Positions 9,667-16,966 of a DNA stretch of 64,000 bases are shown here, in pieces. The stretch comes from Sphaerisporangium dianthi (GTDB taxonomy: Bacteria > Actinomycetota > Actinomycetes > Streptosporangiales > Streptosporangiaceae). Below the pieces are notes generated by a model. That model worked only from the letters and a program-made list of their open reading frames with translations. It did no database searches and had not been told where the DNA came from. How positions within the stretch are numbered: position 1 is the first letter of the stretch; each line of letters begins with the position of its first letter. The DNA is taken from contig NZ_JBHSFP010000016.1 of NCBI RefSeq assembly GCF_042654065.1, positions 1 through 64,000 on the forward strand, in the 5' to 3' direction. The position numbers were made by a program, and so were the translations under genes.

Positions 9667-10461
9667 GTGGCGGTCATCGGCCAGAACAGGAAAGCCACGC
9701 CGGCCCGCGGCTCGTCAGCGTCCCGGAACTCCCCGGCCGGCGGTTCGCCCGCCCGCGGCCCGTCCCGAGCCGGAACCGCGTCCCGGGCCTGGAGAACGCC
9801 CCGAGACGGGAACGCCCCCCGTACCTGGAACGCATCCCGGGTGTGGGCGCTCGTGGCCGCGTTCGCGCTCGGGGCGCTGGTGTCCGGCGGCCTGGTCTTC
9901 GCGGTGACCGGGCCGAGCTCCACCGAACGGATGGCCGACCAGATCCGGGCCGAGGCCGCTCTGCGGGACAAGACGCAGGTCAAGGATCTCACCACGCTGG
10001 CGCGCACCACCCGCGACCGGCTCGCCCCCGTGCTGGAGGGACTGAGCCTTGCCATGCCCGGCGGCGACGCCGCCGCCGGTCCCGCCGCGGTGACCTCGGC
10101 CGACGTCGGCAAGTGGCGCGAGGCGGTCACCGCGGCCGTCGCGAGCTTCGCCGACCCTCCCTCGGGCGAGACCGCGACCAACGTGGCCAGGTCGACTCTC
10201 GCCTCCGCCGTACGGCAGCTCGCCACCACGGTCGACGCCTACGCGGCGGCGCGCGACCTCGGCGGACCGTCCGCCGCGACCGCGCTGGAACGCGCCGCGC
10301 GTCAACGCGCCGACGCGCTGTTCACCTGGTCGGTCGGAGCCACCGCGCTGGACGCGGTGAACGTCGACGTCGGGTACGGACACCAGCACGTCTTCCTGCA
10401 GACATCGCCCGGCGACGGGGCGCTCACCCCCGACGACGAACCCGAGGGGCACCACTCGTGA
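9667..10461 (+). CDS. Single-pass membrane protein of unknown function (264 aa)
   Basis: A basic, Pro/Arg-rich N-terminal segment of about 55 residues is followed by one membrane helix (VWALVAAFALGALVSGGLVF, about residues 59-78) and an Ala-rich, largely helical outer region ending in a His-containing tail (GHQHVFLQ ... EGHHS). The start is uncertain: GTG 9667 overlaps the end of the only Shine-Dalgarno-like sequence (TAGGAGG, 9661-9667), and no good alternative follows except GTG 9841 at the membrane helix. It overlaps the next gene by 4 bp (GTGA), so the two form an operon. I do not recognise a family. Confidence 0.78.
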   Translation: MAVIGQNRKATPARGSSASRNSPAGGSPARGPSRAGTASRAWRTPRDGNAPRTWNASRVWALVAAFALGALVSGGLVFAVTGPSSTERMADQIRAEAALRDKTQVKDLTTLARTTRDRLAPVLEGLSLAMPGGDAAAGPAAVTSADVGKWREAVTAAVASFADPPSGETATNVARSTLASAVRQLATTVDAYAAARDLGGPSAATALERAARQRADALFTWSVGATALDAVNVDVGYGHQHVFLQTSPGDGALTPDDEPEGHHS

Positions 10462-11066
10462 ACACGACGCTCAGATACGCCATGACCGTCCTGCTGGCCG
10501 GACTCGCACTGCTGCTCGGCGCGCCGGCGGCCTCCGCCCACGGCGGGCCGATCAAGCTGGAGGTGGTCGGGGACGGCGCGCACAACGTCAACGTGCTGGT
10601 CACCTACAAAGAGGACGACCACCCCGTCACCGAGACCGTCACCGCGACGCTGCTCGCCACCGCCGCCGACGGCCGCTCCTTCGGCCCGATCCCCCTCAGG
10701 TCGTCACCCGAGGGCCAGAACCTCTACCACGCCGCCGAGCCGCTGCCGGGCGGCGAATGGCAGGTCACGGTGACCGCCACCGATCCCGCCAAGGCCCGCG
10801 AGACGGTCAAGGTGACCGTCAAGGACCCCGCGACCGGCGCCGAGCCGGCGGCACCCGCCCCAGCGCCGCTGAACAACGCGGCGGCACCCGCCTCCGGCGA
10901 CGCGGCGGCGAAGGCCCGCTCCGCCGCCAACGCCGCGGCGTCCTCGCCGGACGACGGAGCCCCGGCCGGCACCCTGCTCATCATCGGCGTCGTCACCCTC
11001 GCGGCGGCCATCGGCATGGTGACCTGGCTACGCCTCGGCCGCACCCGCCTGACCCCCCGCCGCTGA
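10458..11066 (+). CDS. Secreted, C-terminally anchored CopC/YtkA-like domain protein (202 aa)
   Basis: GTG 10458 overlaps the stop of the preceding gene by 4 bp, with GAGGGG upstream. A signal peptide ending in ASAHGG leaves a mature N-terminal His-Gly-Gly, as in CopC/YtkA/FixH-like beta-sandwich domains. A single Ig-like fold (about residues 28-118, ending EWQVTVTATDPAKARETVKV) follows, then an Ala/Pro linker and a C-terminal membrane helix (TLLIIGVVTLAAAIGMVTWL) with an Arg-rich tail. It should sit outside the membrane as a tethered beta-domain beside its operon partner. A role in metal handling is possible from the His terminus but not demonstrated. Confidence 0.78.
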   Translation: MNTTLRYAMTVLLAGLALLLGAPAASAHGGPIKLEVVGDGAHNVNVLVTYKEDDHPVTETVTATLLATAADGRSFGPIPLRSSPEGQNLYHAAEPLPGGEWQVTVTATDPAKARETVKVTVKDPATGAEPAAPAPAPLNNAAAPASGDAAAKARSAANAAASSPDDGAPAGTLLIIGVVTLAAAIGMVTWLRLGRTRLTPRR

Positions 11067-11365
11067 ACCGCCCCCTACAACAAACCGGCTAGCCCCCGGC
11101 CCCCATCCCAATCGCTTGATCACGACGTCGTCGCCGATCTCAAGGTGGTGAGCGGTCAGCCATCATGCGCTCGTCTCGCCTTTCTCGCCCTCTACGGGAG
11201 GACAGGGGTCATCCCGCTATGTCCTCCCACGCCACTTCAGAAGGCGGTGACCGCTGAAGGGGTGCCGATCCAGGCAAGCATGGGCGCGCCGTCTGGATCG
11301 TGTACGCCAAGAGCCGGCGCAGGCTCACCGACCACCGCTTCTGACGCCGGCGCGATAGCGGCCGG
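11067..11365. other. Intergenic region with no recognisable gene
   Basis: About 300 bp between convergent genes. Base composition is a little less GC-rich than the surroundings, and short open frames here have no coding character or ribosome binding site. I see nothing else in it. Confidence 0.5.
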
Positions 11366-11965
11366 CTAGAGCGAGATCTTCCTCTCGTCGTTTTCGAGAC
11401 CGCGGAGCGTCCAAAGTCCGTACAGTGCCAGCAGCGGTTTGACGATCAACCACTCGCCGGGACGGTAGTCATCCGCGCGCACGAGCCTGTCGGCGAGATC
11501 AGGGCGCTGGCGCCGCAAGTATGCGCGGGCTTTGAGCGCGTGAGCCGGCTGGGAGGCGATCTTGATCCGGTCGACGTCCTCGAGTAACGGGATCACGTTC
11601 GTAACGTTCTCCCATGTCGTTCTACTTTGGTCTTCGAGGAAAACCGTGCCGTCGAACTCGAGCACCGACTTCGCGTAGTCAGCCATCAACTGAGCCTCCG
11701 CAGCGCCGGTGCTGGTGGCACCACCGCTGAAAATCACGCGCGTGTCCCGCTTGTGGTCGGCAGCGATGGACCGAAGACCGACACGAACTCGCCAGCGGTT
11801 GATGAGGTTAGCCGTCGCTTGAGGGTTCCGGTATCCCAGTACGACCACAGCCTCAGAAACGCCCCCACTGTTCCCTGCAAGAGCTCGAGACCAGCGCCAG
11901 TTCAACCATTCTCCCCAGGCCAAGGCCACTACTCCGGCTACGGCCAATCCCGTCCGTCGTCGCAT
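11366..11965 (-). CDS. YdcF/DUF218-family membrane-anchored protein (199 aa)
   Basis: An N-terminal hydrophobic segment (residues 5-20) precedes a DUF218/YdcF-type Rossmann-like domain: EAVVVLGYRNP near residue 38, RVIFSGGATSTGAAEAQLM near 95, and SRTTWENVTNV near 127, which match the family's conserved ribbon, GG and E-x-x-S-x-x-T-x-x-N segments. Family members are linked to envelope carbohydrate metabolism (ElyC/SanA relatives), but the exact reaction is unknown. Length is normal. It is transcribed alone, convergent with the operon to its left. Confidence 0.85.
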   Translation of the reverse strand: MRRRTGLAVAGVVALAWGEWLNWRWSRALAGNSGGVSEAVVVLGYRNPQATANLINRWRVRVGLRSIAADHKRDTRVIFSGGATSTGAAEAQLMADYAKSVLEFDGTVFLEDQSRTTWENVTNVIPLLEDVDRIKIASQPAHALKARAYLRRQRPDLADRLVRADDYRPGEWLIVKPLLALYGLWTLRGLENDERKISL

Positions 11966-12043
11966 GCGGCGACTCTAGGGCACCCCCGGCACCAACCGGC
12001 GAAGACAGCGGCTACGCGACAAACAACGCGTACTGGTAGGTAT

Positions 12044-12367
12044 TCACAGATCGCGTGTGTAGGCGACTTGGAACCACAGGGTGCGGCCGGCGTCGTGGTC
12101 CTGGACGGCCCACTTGCGCGCGAGCGCGTCCACGAGCAGCATGCCCCGCCCGCCCTCGGCCAGCAGATCCCCGCACACCTCGGGAGCGGTCTCGCCTCCG
12201 GCGTCGGTGACGTCGACCTGAACGAAGTCATGGAAGTCGGCGAGCGCCAGCGTGATCCGGCCGCCGTTCCGGGAGTCCGAGTGGACCAGCGAGTTGGTGA
12301 CCGCCTCCGAGACCAGGAGCACCACGGTCTCCACGGCCGGGTGATCGTGCCCGAGTTTCAGTCTCAC
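12044..12367 (-). CDS. Short HATPase_c_2 (RsbW-like) ATP-binding protein, N-terminus uncertain (107 aa)
   Basis: It carries the N-box (LLVSEAVTNSLVHS, about residues 17-30), DVTDAGGE and GGRGMLLVDALA of the anti-sigma/serine-kinase fold. Such genes commonly sit next to XRE/DUF397 pairs in actinobacteria, as here. It is shorter than usual (130-160 aa). The only start in frame is GTG 12367, but the codons just upstream still read like the family (SHSPREF) until a TGA about 51 bases further up, while an adjacent frame offers GTG-ACA-GAA-GTG-GCC. The original N-terminus may therefore have been lost to a frameshift. Function if expressed: binding or phosphorylating an anti-anti-sigma partner. Confidence 0.72.
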   Translation of the reverse strand: MRLKLGHDHPAVETVVLLVSEAVTNSLVHSDSRNGGRITLALADFHDFVQVDVTDAGGETAPEVCGDLLAEGGRGMLLVDALARKWAVQDHDAGRTLWFQVAYTRDL

Positions 12368-12480
12368 GAACTCACGGGGCGAATGCGACCGATTCCGGAT
12401 AACCGGCCACTTCTGTCACTCCCAATAGGTTCCCCGTGATCGGCCGATCCGGGCTCGACGGAATGGCCTTAGGATTTGTC

Positions 12481-12778
12481 ATGGATCGCACCTCTCCGTG
12501 CGCTTCAGGGACTCCTAAGGCGCGTGGCTCCACCCGCGGCTCCGCTTTTATCGCCGGCCAGGCGTACGCCCGCGCGGTCCTGCATGCCGGAAACCACCTT
12601 GCGGACCTCGAAGAACTAGTGATCGCGCGAATGGAACGCCATCGCAGGGGAGGTCATCGAGGATCGGGAGGACATCGTACGACTACGGCGGATTTTCGAC
12701 ATGCTCAGGGCCGCAGCCCTATCCGTGGACAGTTCGATCGAGCTTATAGAGAAGGCGGCGACAGAATGGACGCATTGA
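12481..12778 (+). pseudogene. Remnant of XRE-family/DUF5753 regulator
   Basis: Two pieces of a DUF5753 domain are visible in different frames. In the frame of ATG 12481 I read AYARAVLHAGNHLADLEELV and then IARMERH, matching the part of DUF5753 that follows the HTH in intact proteins. In the next frame, 12623-12778 reads DIVRLRRIFDMLRAAALSV followed by SIELIEKAATEW and a stop, which is the C-terminal end of the same family. The N-terminal HTH and about 100 central residues are missing, and the join is out of frame. The remnant's TGA (12776-12778) overlaps the DUF397 gene just after its start, the usual layout of intact pairs. I judge it a deletion pseudogene. Confidence 0.72.
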
Positions 12779-12942
12779 TGTGGCGTAAGAGTTCTTACAG
12801 TTCCGCCAACGGCGGCGAGTGCGTGGAAATCGCGATGCTCCCTCATGGGGTGGCGATTCGCGACAGCAAGGACCCGGCGAAGGGCCATCTGACCGTGTCC
12901 GCCGAAGCATTCGGCGCGTTCCTGGCCGCGATCCAACACTGA
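12766..12942 (+). CDS. DUF397 domain protein (58 aa)
   Basis: The translation begins MDALMWRKSSYSSANGGECV, a textbook DUF397 start (W-x-K-S-S-x-S ... C-V-E), continues with VAIRDSKDP and ends in AFGAFLAAIQ. DUF397 proteins are small partners of XRE/DUF5753 regulators; some act in developmental or secondary-metabolism control. Here the gene looks intact, while the regulator it overlaps is broken, so it may be a leftover or may serve another regulator in the genome. The start is set by the ATG overlapping the end of the remnant. Confidence 0.88.
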   Translation: MDALMWRKSSYSSANGGECVEIAMLPHGVAIRDSKDPAKGHLTVSAEAFGAFLAAIQH

Positions 12943-12981
12943 GCCCTGGGAACTCGGCAGGCGGGTGGTGCGCAGGCGGGG

Positions 12982-13584
12982 TCAGGGCCAGGTGGTGTCG
13001 GCGTTCTCCTGGGGCGGCTTGGGGCAGGCGACGCCGAGGCGGTCCAGGAGGGTGAGGAAGGTCGAGGCGTACGGCGAGGTGGAGGCGACTACGGCGACCC
13101 GGTCCCAGTCGACCTGCTCCCTGAGCGCGCGCACCTGGGGCAGGATCGACCCGTAGTCGCAGCTGTGCTCCGACATGGGCAGGATCCACGAGATCACCAG
13201 ATCGGTGGCGTCCAGCACCGGCAGGTTCAGCGCCGCCGTGTTGATCATGTCGGACCTTGAGATCATCTCGGCGGTGATCGGCCGCTCTTCGATGCGGAAG
13301 ATGAGGTCGACCAGCCTGTCGCCCTCGTCGAAGGCCTTGACCAGCCAGTCCTCGGGCGGCTTGGCGGTGCGGAAGCCGACCGCGCTCAGCATCTCGAGCG
13401 CGCGGGGCACGTCGTCCTCGACGAGCACGAAGTCGACGTCGTGCAACGACGGCGCCGCTCCTCTCGCGTAGGCCGCGCATCCTCCGGCGAGGGCGAACCG
13501 CACCCCCTCGGCCTTGAGAACGGACCCGGCGCGCTTCAACGTGTCGATGATCGCGTCGGTGACCTCATGTGTGTGACTTCCCAC
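12982..13584 (-). CDS. Nucleotidyltransferase-fold protein (200 aa)
   Basis: GTG start with a G-rich element upstream. The motif RFALAGGCAAYARG (about residues 29-42) followed by HDVDFVLVEDD (48-58) is the G-G-x(n)-D-x-D core of the Pol-beta nucleotidyltransferase superfamily. ERPITAEMI and LDATDLVISWI follow in the style of AbiEii/DUF6036-like enzymes. The substrate is not predictable. It could be a minimal nucleotidyltransferase or a toxin-like relative, but I see no antitoxin gene beside it: the gene to its right (13643) is divergent and unrelated. Confidence 0.75.
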   Translation of the reverse strand: MGSHTHEVTDAIIDTLKRAGSVLKAEGVRFALAGGCAAYARGAAPSLHDVDFVLVEDDVPRALEMLSAVGFRTAKPPEDWLVKAFDEGDRLVDLIFRIEERPITAEMISRSDMINTAALNLPVLDATDLVISWILPMSEHSCDYGSILPQVRALREQVDWDRVAVVASTSPYASTFLTLLDRLGVACPKPPQENADTTWP

Positions 13585-13642
13585 CGGCTCACCCCCACTG
13601 GAGATCGTCCGTACCCGACTCGTTCCAGGTCAAACTCCGGGC

Positions 13643-14239
13643 ATGGTCATGCCTAGCAGGGGTAGGCGGCGACCTATGACCAACAACCTCACCAGAAGAC
13701 TGCGCAAGGAGGAACGGGCTTACGCGAACGGAAACGATCGGCCGCTCGGCTCTTACCTCCGCGTTCTCGGCGTGTACGGCGGCGCGGTGGCCGGGCTCGT
13801 GGCCGCCGGAAGGCTGACCGGCACGCGGCCGCCCGAGCACATCGCCGTGTTCGATCTGCTTCTCATGGGTGCGAGCACGCATCGGCTCTCCCGGACGATC
13901 ACCAAGGACCCGGTCACGAGTCCGCTCCGGGCACCCTTCACACGCTACGCCGGGCTGAGCGGACCTGCCGAACTGAGGGAGGAGGTGCGCGGCCACGGCA
14001 TCAAGCACGCCGTCGGCGAGCTGGTGACCTGTCCCTTCTGCCTGGCGCAGTGGATCGCCACCGGCTACGCCGCGGGCATGGTCTTCGCGCCGCGCCTCAC
14101 CCGTCTCGCAGGGGCGACCATGACCGCCGTCGCGATCTCCGACTGGCTCCAGCTGGGGTACGCGCGGCTGATGCAAGCGGCGGAGGGCCGGGGAAACCGC
14201 CGCGACGGAGACCGCGGACAAGACGAAGAGGAGGAATGA
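13643..14239 (+). CDS. DUF1360 family membrane protein (198 aa)
   Basis: The protein has several hydrophobic segments (about residues 45-62, 70-85, 135-165) and the family mark GELVTCPFCLAQWIATGY (Cys-x-x-Cys) near residue 123. DUF1360 proteins are small membrane proteins of unknown role found in Bacillus and actinobacteria. Start choice: ATG 13643 gives the full frame, but ATG 13676 (MTNNLTRRLRKEERAYANG) with AGGGG about 12 bases upstream is equally plausible. It opens a three-gene run with 4-bp overlaps (13643-15053). Confidence 0.85.
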   Translation: MVMPSRGRRRPMTNNLTRRLRKEERAYANGNDRPLGSYLRVLGVYGGAVAGLVAAGRLTGTRPPEHIAVFDLLLMGASTHRLSRTITKDPVTSPLRAPFTRYAGLSGPAELREEVRGHGIKHAVGELVTCPFCLAQWIATGYAAGMVFAPRLTRLAGATMTAVAISDWLQLGYARLMQAAEGRGNRRDGDRGQDEEEE

Positions 14240-14487
14240 TGACGGAAATCTCGTTCGGCACGCCGCTGAAGGTCATACAGGAGAATCCCTACGGCAGGCA
14301 GCTGGCTTACGCGCTGACGGGCCTCGCCGTCTCCACCCTTCTCACCGTGGCGGCGAGCGTGGCCGGCGTCATCTGGCTGACCGTCCTGATGGGCCTGCTC
14401 ACGTATGTCTCGCTCGGGGCCGTGCTGGTCCTCGGGCGACGGGCCGCGCGGGCGCACCGCCGGGAAGGGTACAGGACGCGTCGATGA
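14236..14487 (+). CDS. Small two-helix membrane protein (83 aa)
   Basis: ATG 14236 overlaps the DUF1360 stop (ATGA). A second in-frame ATG at 14239 has better spacing from the GAGGAGG element at 14228-14234. Two hydrophobic helices are visible (ALTGLAVSTLLTVAASVAGV and VLMGLLTYVSLGAVLVLG) with an Arg-rich C-terminus. I do not recognise a family. Tight coupling to DUF1360 and DUF6328 genes suggests all three membrane proteins act together. Confidence 0.8.
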   Translation: MMTEISFGTPLKVIQENPYGRQLAYALTGLAVSTLLTVAASVAGVIWLTVLMGLLTYVSLGAVLVLGRRAARAHRREGYRTRR

Positions 14488-15053
14488 CCTTGAGTGATGT
14501 GACCGGGCACGACCCCGCCGGGCAGGACCCCGCCGCGCGCGATGCGCGGCAGGAGTCGGACGAGACCCACAAGGAGCGGGTGGACCGCGAGCTCGGCGAG
14601 CTGCTCCAGGGGTTACGGGTGGCGGCCACGGGTGTGCAGGTGCTGTTCGCCTTCCTGCTGACCCTTCCGTTCTCCACGGGTTTCGACAAGGTCGACCAGA
14701 CCGGCCGGTGGCTGTTCTACGTGGCGATGTTGAGCGCCGCCATCGCGTCCATCTGCCTCATCGCCCCGGCGACGCAGCATCGGATCCTGTTCCGCAGCAC
14801 GCTGAAGGAGCTGATGCTCCACCGGGCGAACCGGCTCGGCGTCCTGGGCGGCATCGCGCTGGCCGTCTCCATGACCTGCTCGACGGGGCTGGTCGTGGAG
14901 TCGTTCCTCGGCATCCTGCCGGCGGCGCTGCTGGCGGGCGGGGTGGCCGGTCTCAGCTGCTGGTTGTGGTTCGTGCAGCCGATGGTGTCCCTCGCCCGCA
15001 GGCGCGGCGAGCGCGGGGACCGTCCTGGCATCATGGGGCCCGAGACCCCGTGA
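14484..15053 (+). CDS. DUF6328 family membrane protein (189 aa)
   Basis: Overlaps the preceding gene by 4 bp (ATGA). A charged N-terminal segment rich in Asp/Glu/Arg leads into ELLQGLRVAATGVQVLFAFL and three further hydrophobic helices with the loop LIAPATQHRILFR. This matches DUF6328, a four-helix membrane family widespread in actinobacteria and often near stress genes. Biochemical role unknown. Confidence 0.83.
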   Translation: MTLSDVTGHDPAGQDPAARDARQESDETHKERVDRELGELLQGLRVAATGVQVLFAFLLTLPFSTGFDKVDQTGRWLFYVAMLSAAIASICLIAPATQHRILFRSTLKELMLHRANRLGVLGGIALAVSMTCSTGLVVESFLGILPAALLAGGVAGLSCWLWFVQPMVSLARRRGERGDRPGIMGPETP

Positions 15054-15085
15054 GCGACGGAATCGGTCTTGCACCAGGGATGGCG

Positions 15086-15119
15086 TATTAACAAGAGTTG
15101 ATCCGCTAACACGTTAATA
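15086..15119. promoter_or_regulatory. Inverted repeat upstream of the GPGG small protein gene
   Basis: TATTAAC (15086-15092) and GTTAATA (15113-15119) are 7-bp arms 20 bp apart in an AT-rich stretch just before the start at 15142. This is a plausible regulator site or promoter region, supported only by symmetry and position. Confidence 0.3.
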
Positions 15120-15141
15120 GGGCATTTGTCAGGGCAGTGGG

Positions 15142-15297
15142 ATGCCCATGGGTACACTTCTTTGGCTCATCGCCGTCGTACTGGTCATCGCCGGGATCTA
15201 CGTCATCCTGGCCCGTCGCGATCTCCTCTGGGGGATCGTCCTCATCGTCGTCGGGTTGCTCGTCGGCCCGGGTGGCGTAAGCATCTTTCATCCGTAG
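15142..15297 (+). CDS. GPGG-motif small membrane protein (51 aa)
   Basis: A short gene (MPMGTLLWLIAVVLVIAGIY at its start) with two hydrophobic helices separated by LARRDLLWG and ending in VGPGGVSIFHP. The C-terminal GPGG motif is characteristic of a family of tiny actinobacterial membrane proteins. ATG 15148 is an alternative start. It is followed immediately by two strong hairpins, so it is probably a single-gene transcript. Function unknown. Confidence 0.82.
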   Translation: MPMGTLLWLIAVVLVIAGIYVILARRDLLWGIVLIVVGLLVGPGGVSIFHP

Positions 15298-15299
15298 CC

Positions 15300-15322
15300 A
15301 CGCCCCGCGCACTGCGGGGCGT
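15300..15322 (+). terminator. Hairpin directly after the GPGG gene
   Basis: ACGCCCCGC and GCGGGGCGT arms (9 bp) around GCACT, starting 3 bp after the stop codon. Confidence 0.65.
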
Positions 15323-15332
15323 GTAAGAGGCG

Positions 15333-15366
15333 GAAACGGCGGACCGGCCATCCGGTCCGCCGTTTC
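15333..15366. terminator. Second strong hairpin, 15-bp stem
   Basis: GAAACGGCGGACCGG and CCGGTCCGCCGTTTC are perfect 15-bp arms around CCAT, flanked by A-rich and T-rich ends, so it may work in both directions. Confidence 0.7.
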
Positions 15367-15480
15367 GCCCGCATAGACCGCCGGCCATCATGGTTCCGGC
15401 CTTCCTGGCGCCGACCTTCGTCGAGCGCTGAAACACCATCTGCTTCCTCGGCTCACGGCCAGGAGATCCTCGCTCCCACG

Positions 15481-15514
15481 CCACGGGCCCCCGGCACACG
15501 CCGGGGGCCCGTGG
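15481..15514 (-). terminator. Hairpin downstream of the metallophosphoesterase gene
   Basis: CCACGGGCCCCCGGC and GCCGGGGGCCCGTGG (15-bp perfect arms) around ACAC. It lies 46 bp past the stop codon of the minus-strand operon 15561-16585. Confidence 0.7.
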
Positions 15515-15560
15515 CTCACATCGCGAGCTCCTCCGCTCACGCGCCAGAAGACATGTCGGC

Positions 15561-16292
15561 TCAGACCTCGGGGTCGTCGGCTCCCAGGCCGTACACGGCG
15601 TAGGCCCTGCGCAGCACGGGAAGCGCCACGTTGCGGACGCGCACGCCGCCGGGGGTCAGGCCCTTCTCCACCCCAGAGTGGGCGTGCCCGTGGATGAACA
15701 GGTCGGCGCCCTCCGCGTCCACCGCCTCGGCGAGCAGGAAGCTCCCGAGGAAGGGATAGATCTCCAGCGGCTCACCCGCGAGGGTGTCCTTGACCGGCGA
15801 GTAGTGGCTGAGCACCACCCGGTGGTCGGTGTTCAGGCCCTTGAGCGCCTTGTGCCACAGCTCGGCGATCTCGCGGGTGTGCCGGACGAACGCCTTCATC
15901 TGCGGTTCGCCGAACTCGCTCGCGCACTTGCCGGCGAACCCGCCGCCGAAGCCCTTGCCGCCGACCACGCCCAGCCGCAGGTCGCCGCACTCGATGATCG
16001 TGGAGTCGTCCTGCAGGACCTGGATGCCCGCGTCGCGCAGCACCGCGACGATCTCGTCCTGGGCGTCGGACTGGTAGTCGTGGTTGCCCAGGACGGTGAC
16101 CACCGGGATCGGCAGGTCGCGGAACTCGTCGGCCACGACCCTGCCCTCCTCCGGCGTGCCGTGCCGGGTCAGGTCACCCGCGATCAGCAGGACGTCGGCC
16201 CGTTCCTCGATTCCGTCCAGCCTCCCGCGAAACCTCCCGCGGAGGTCCTCGCCGAGGTGGACGTCTCCGACGGCCGCGACTCTGATCCTCAC
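15561..16292 (-). CDS. Metallophosphoesterase (243 aa)
   Basis: All five calcineurin-type metal-binding motifs are visible: GDVHLG (residues 9-14), GDLTRHG (39-45), VLGNHDY (67-73), VVLSHYSP (around 159) and FIHGHAHSG (around 199). The length and single domain fit class III phosphodiesterase-like enzymes acting on cyclic nucleotides or phospholipid headgroups; the substrate is not predictable. GTG 16292 overlaps the BON gene stop by 4 bp (GTGA), so the two are co-transcribed. Confidence 0.88.
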   Translation of the reverse strand: MRIRVAAVGDVHLGEDLRGRFRGRLDGIEERADVLLIAGDLTRHGTPEEGRVVADEFRDLPIPVVTVLGNHDYQSDAQDEIVAVLRDAGIQVLQDDSTIIECGDLRLGVVGGKGFGGGFAGKCASEFGEPQMKAFVRHTREIAELWHKALKGLNTDHRVVLSHYSPVKDTLAGEPLEIYPFLGSFLLAEAVDAEGADLFIHGHAHSGVEKGLTPGGVRVRNVALPVLRRAYAVYGLGADDPEV

Positions 16293-16585
16293 AGGGTCTC
16301 CTCCTCTCCGGGCCCCCTGACCTCGACCACGGTGACCTCGTTGTGCACTCGCAGTCCGGGCGCGGTCTCCCCGGCCACGGCGGCCACGAGCCGCCGGCGC
16401 TCGTCGCCTTCCACCTGGCCGCGCAGGAAGAGCTGATCACCTCTGATGTCGACACGGATGCCGAGCTCGTACGTGCGCTCGTCCTCCGCCAGCGCCCGTT
16501 GCACGCGGGCCGCCAGATAGTGCGGAGCGTCATAGTGCGGAGCGTCGTGATGCGGGACGACATGATGTGGGGCCTCGTAGGACAT
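16289..16585 (-). CDS. BON domain protein (98 aa)
   Basis: A His-rich N-terminus (HHVVPHHDAPHYDAPHY) precedes a single BON fold: LAARVQRALAEDERTYELGI, then VDIRGDQLFLRGQVEGDE and a V-H-N-E-V-T-V-V end. BON domains bind phospholipid surfaces or support envelope stress responses. No signal peptide is visible, so this one is probably cytosolic. It precedes and overlaps the metallophosphoesterase gene. The His cluster may bind metal; that is inference. Confidence 0.82.
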   Translation of the reverse strand: MSYEAPHHVVPHHDAPHYDAPHYLAARVQRALAEDERTYELGIRVDIRGDQLFLRGQVEGDERRRLVAAVAGETAPGLRVHNEVTVVEVRGPGEEETL

Positions 16586-16966
16586 CGTCTACCCCCCTCC
16601 GATCGGGTAACAGGTCTCGCATGCCCGCGTATCAGGCCACGAAACCGGGGAGGTTTGGTCCTCTCCTTTCAGGATAGAACGCTGCCTTAACAGCAAGTGC
16701 GGAAGAGCGCAAGCCTCTGAAGACAGGTCGCGCGGGAACGCGCGAAGGCATGGCCGGCGATCGACCTTGACAACCGTGCACCCTGCCCCCCGTGCACCTC
16801 AGTGACCGCGCGCCGTCCCCACGGCCCGCGGCCGTTCCCGTTCGCGCCTACGCTGACCGGCGCTCGCCGAGCGAGGTCACATGCGGATCGGCTCGCTCCC
16901 GGCTGTCGAGGCCGCGCGACCGGACGATCTCGCCGCGACGCGTTCACCGGACTTGGAGGAGACGCG
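16586..16966. other. 381-bp divergent intergenic region
   Basis: It separates the BON operon from the glycosyltransferase gene. It holds TTGACA at 16767-16772 followed by a direct repeat of CCGTGCACC at 16774-16782 and 16790-16798 (16-bp period), which could be a regulator site for the rightward genes. No gene is convincing here: a frame extending the glycosyltransferase to 16802 lacks a ribosome binding site. Confidence 0.4.

Noticed and set aside
11145..11369. A 74-codon plus-strand frame between the CopC-like and YdcF genes
   Set aside because: No family resemblance, no good start context, convergent overlap with the YdcF gene end.
12982..13584. Toxin-antitoxin system of AbiE type
   Set aside because: The nucleotidyltransferase motif is present, but there is no AbiEi-like or other antitoxin gene beside it.
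16802..16966. N-terminal extension of the GT4 enzyme to 16802
   Set aside because: The strong GGAGGAG and the canonical GT-B N-terminus both favour GTG 16967; the extension is Arg/Pro-rich with no ribosome binding site.
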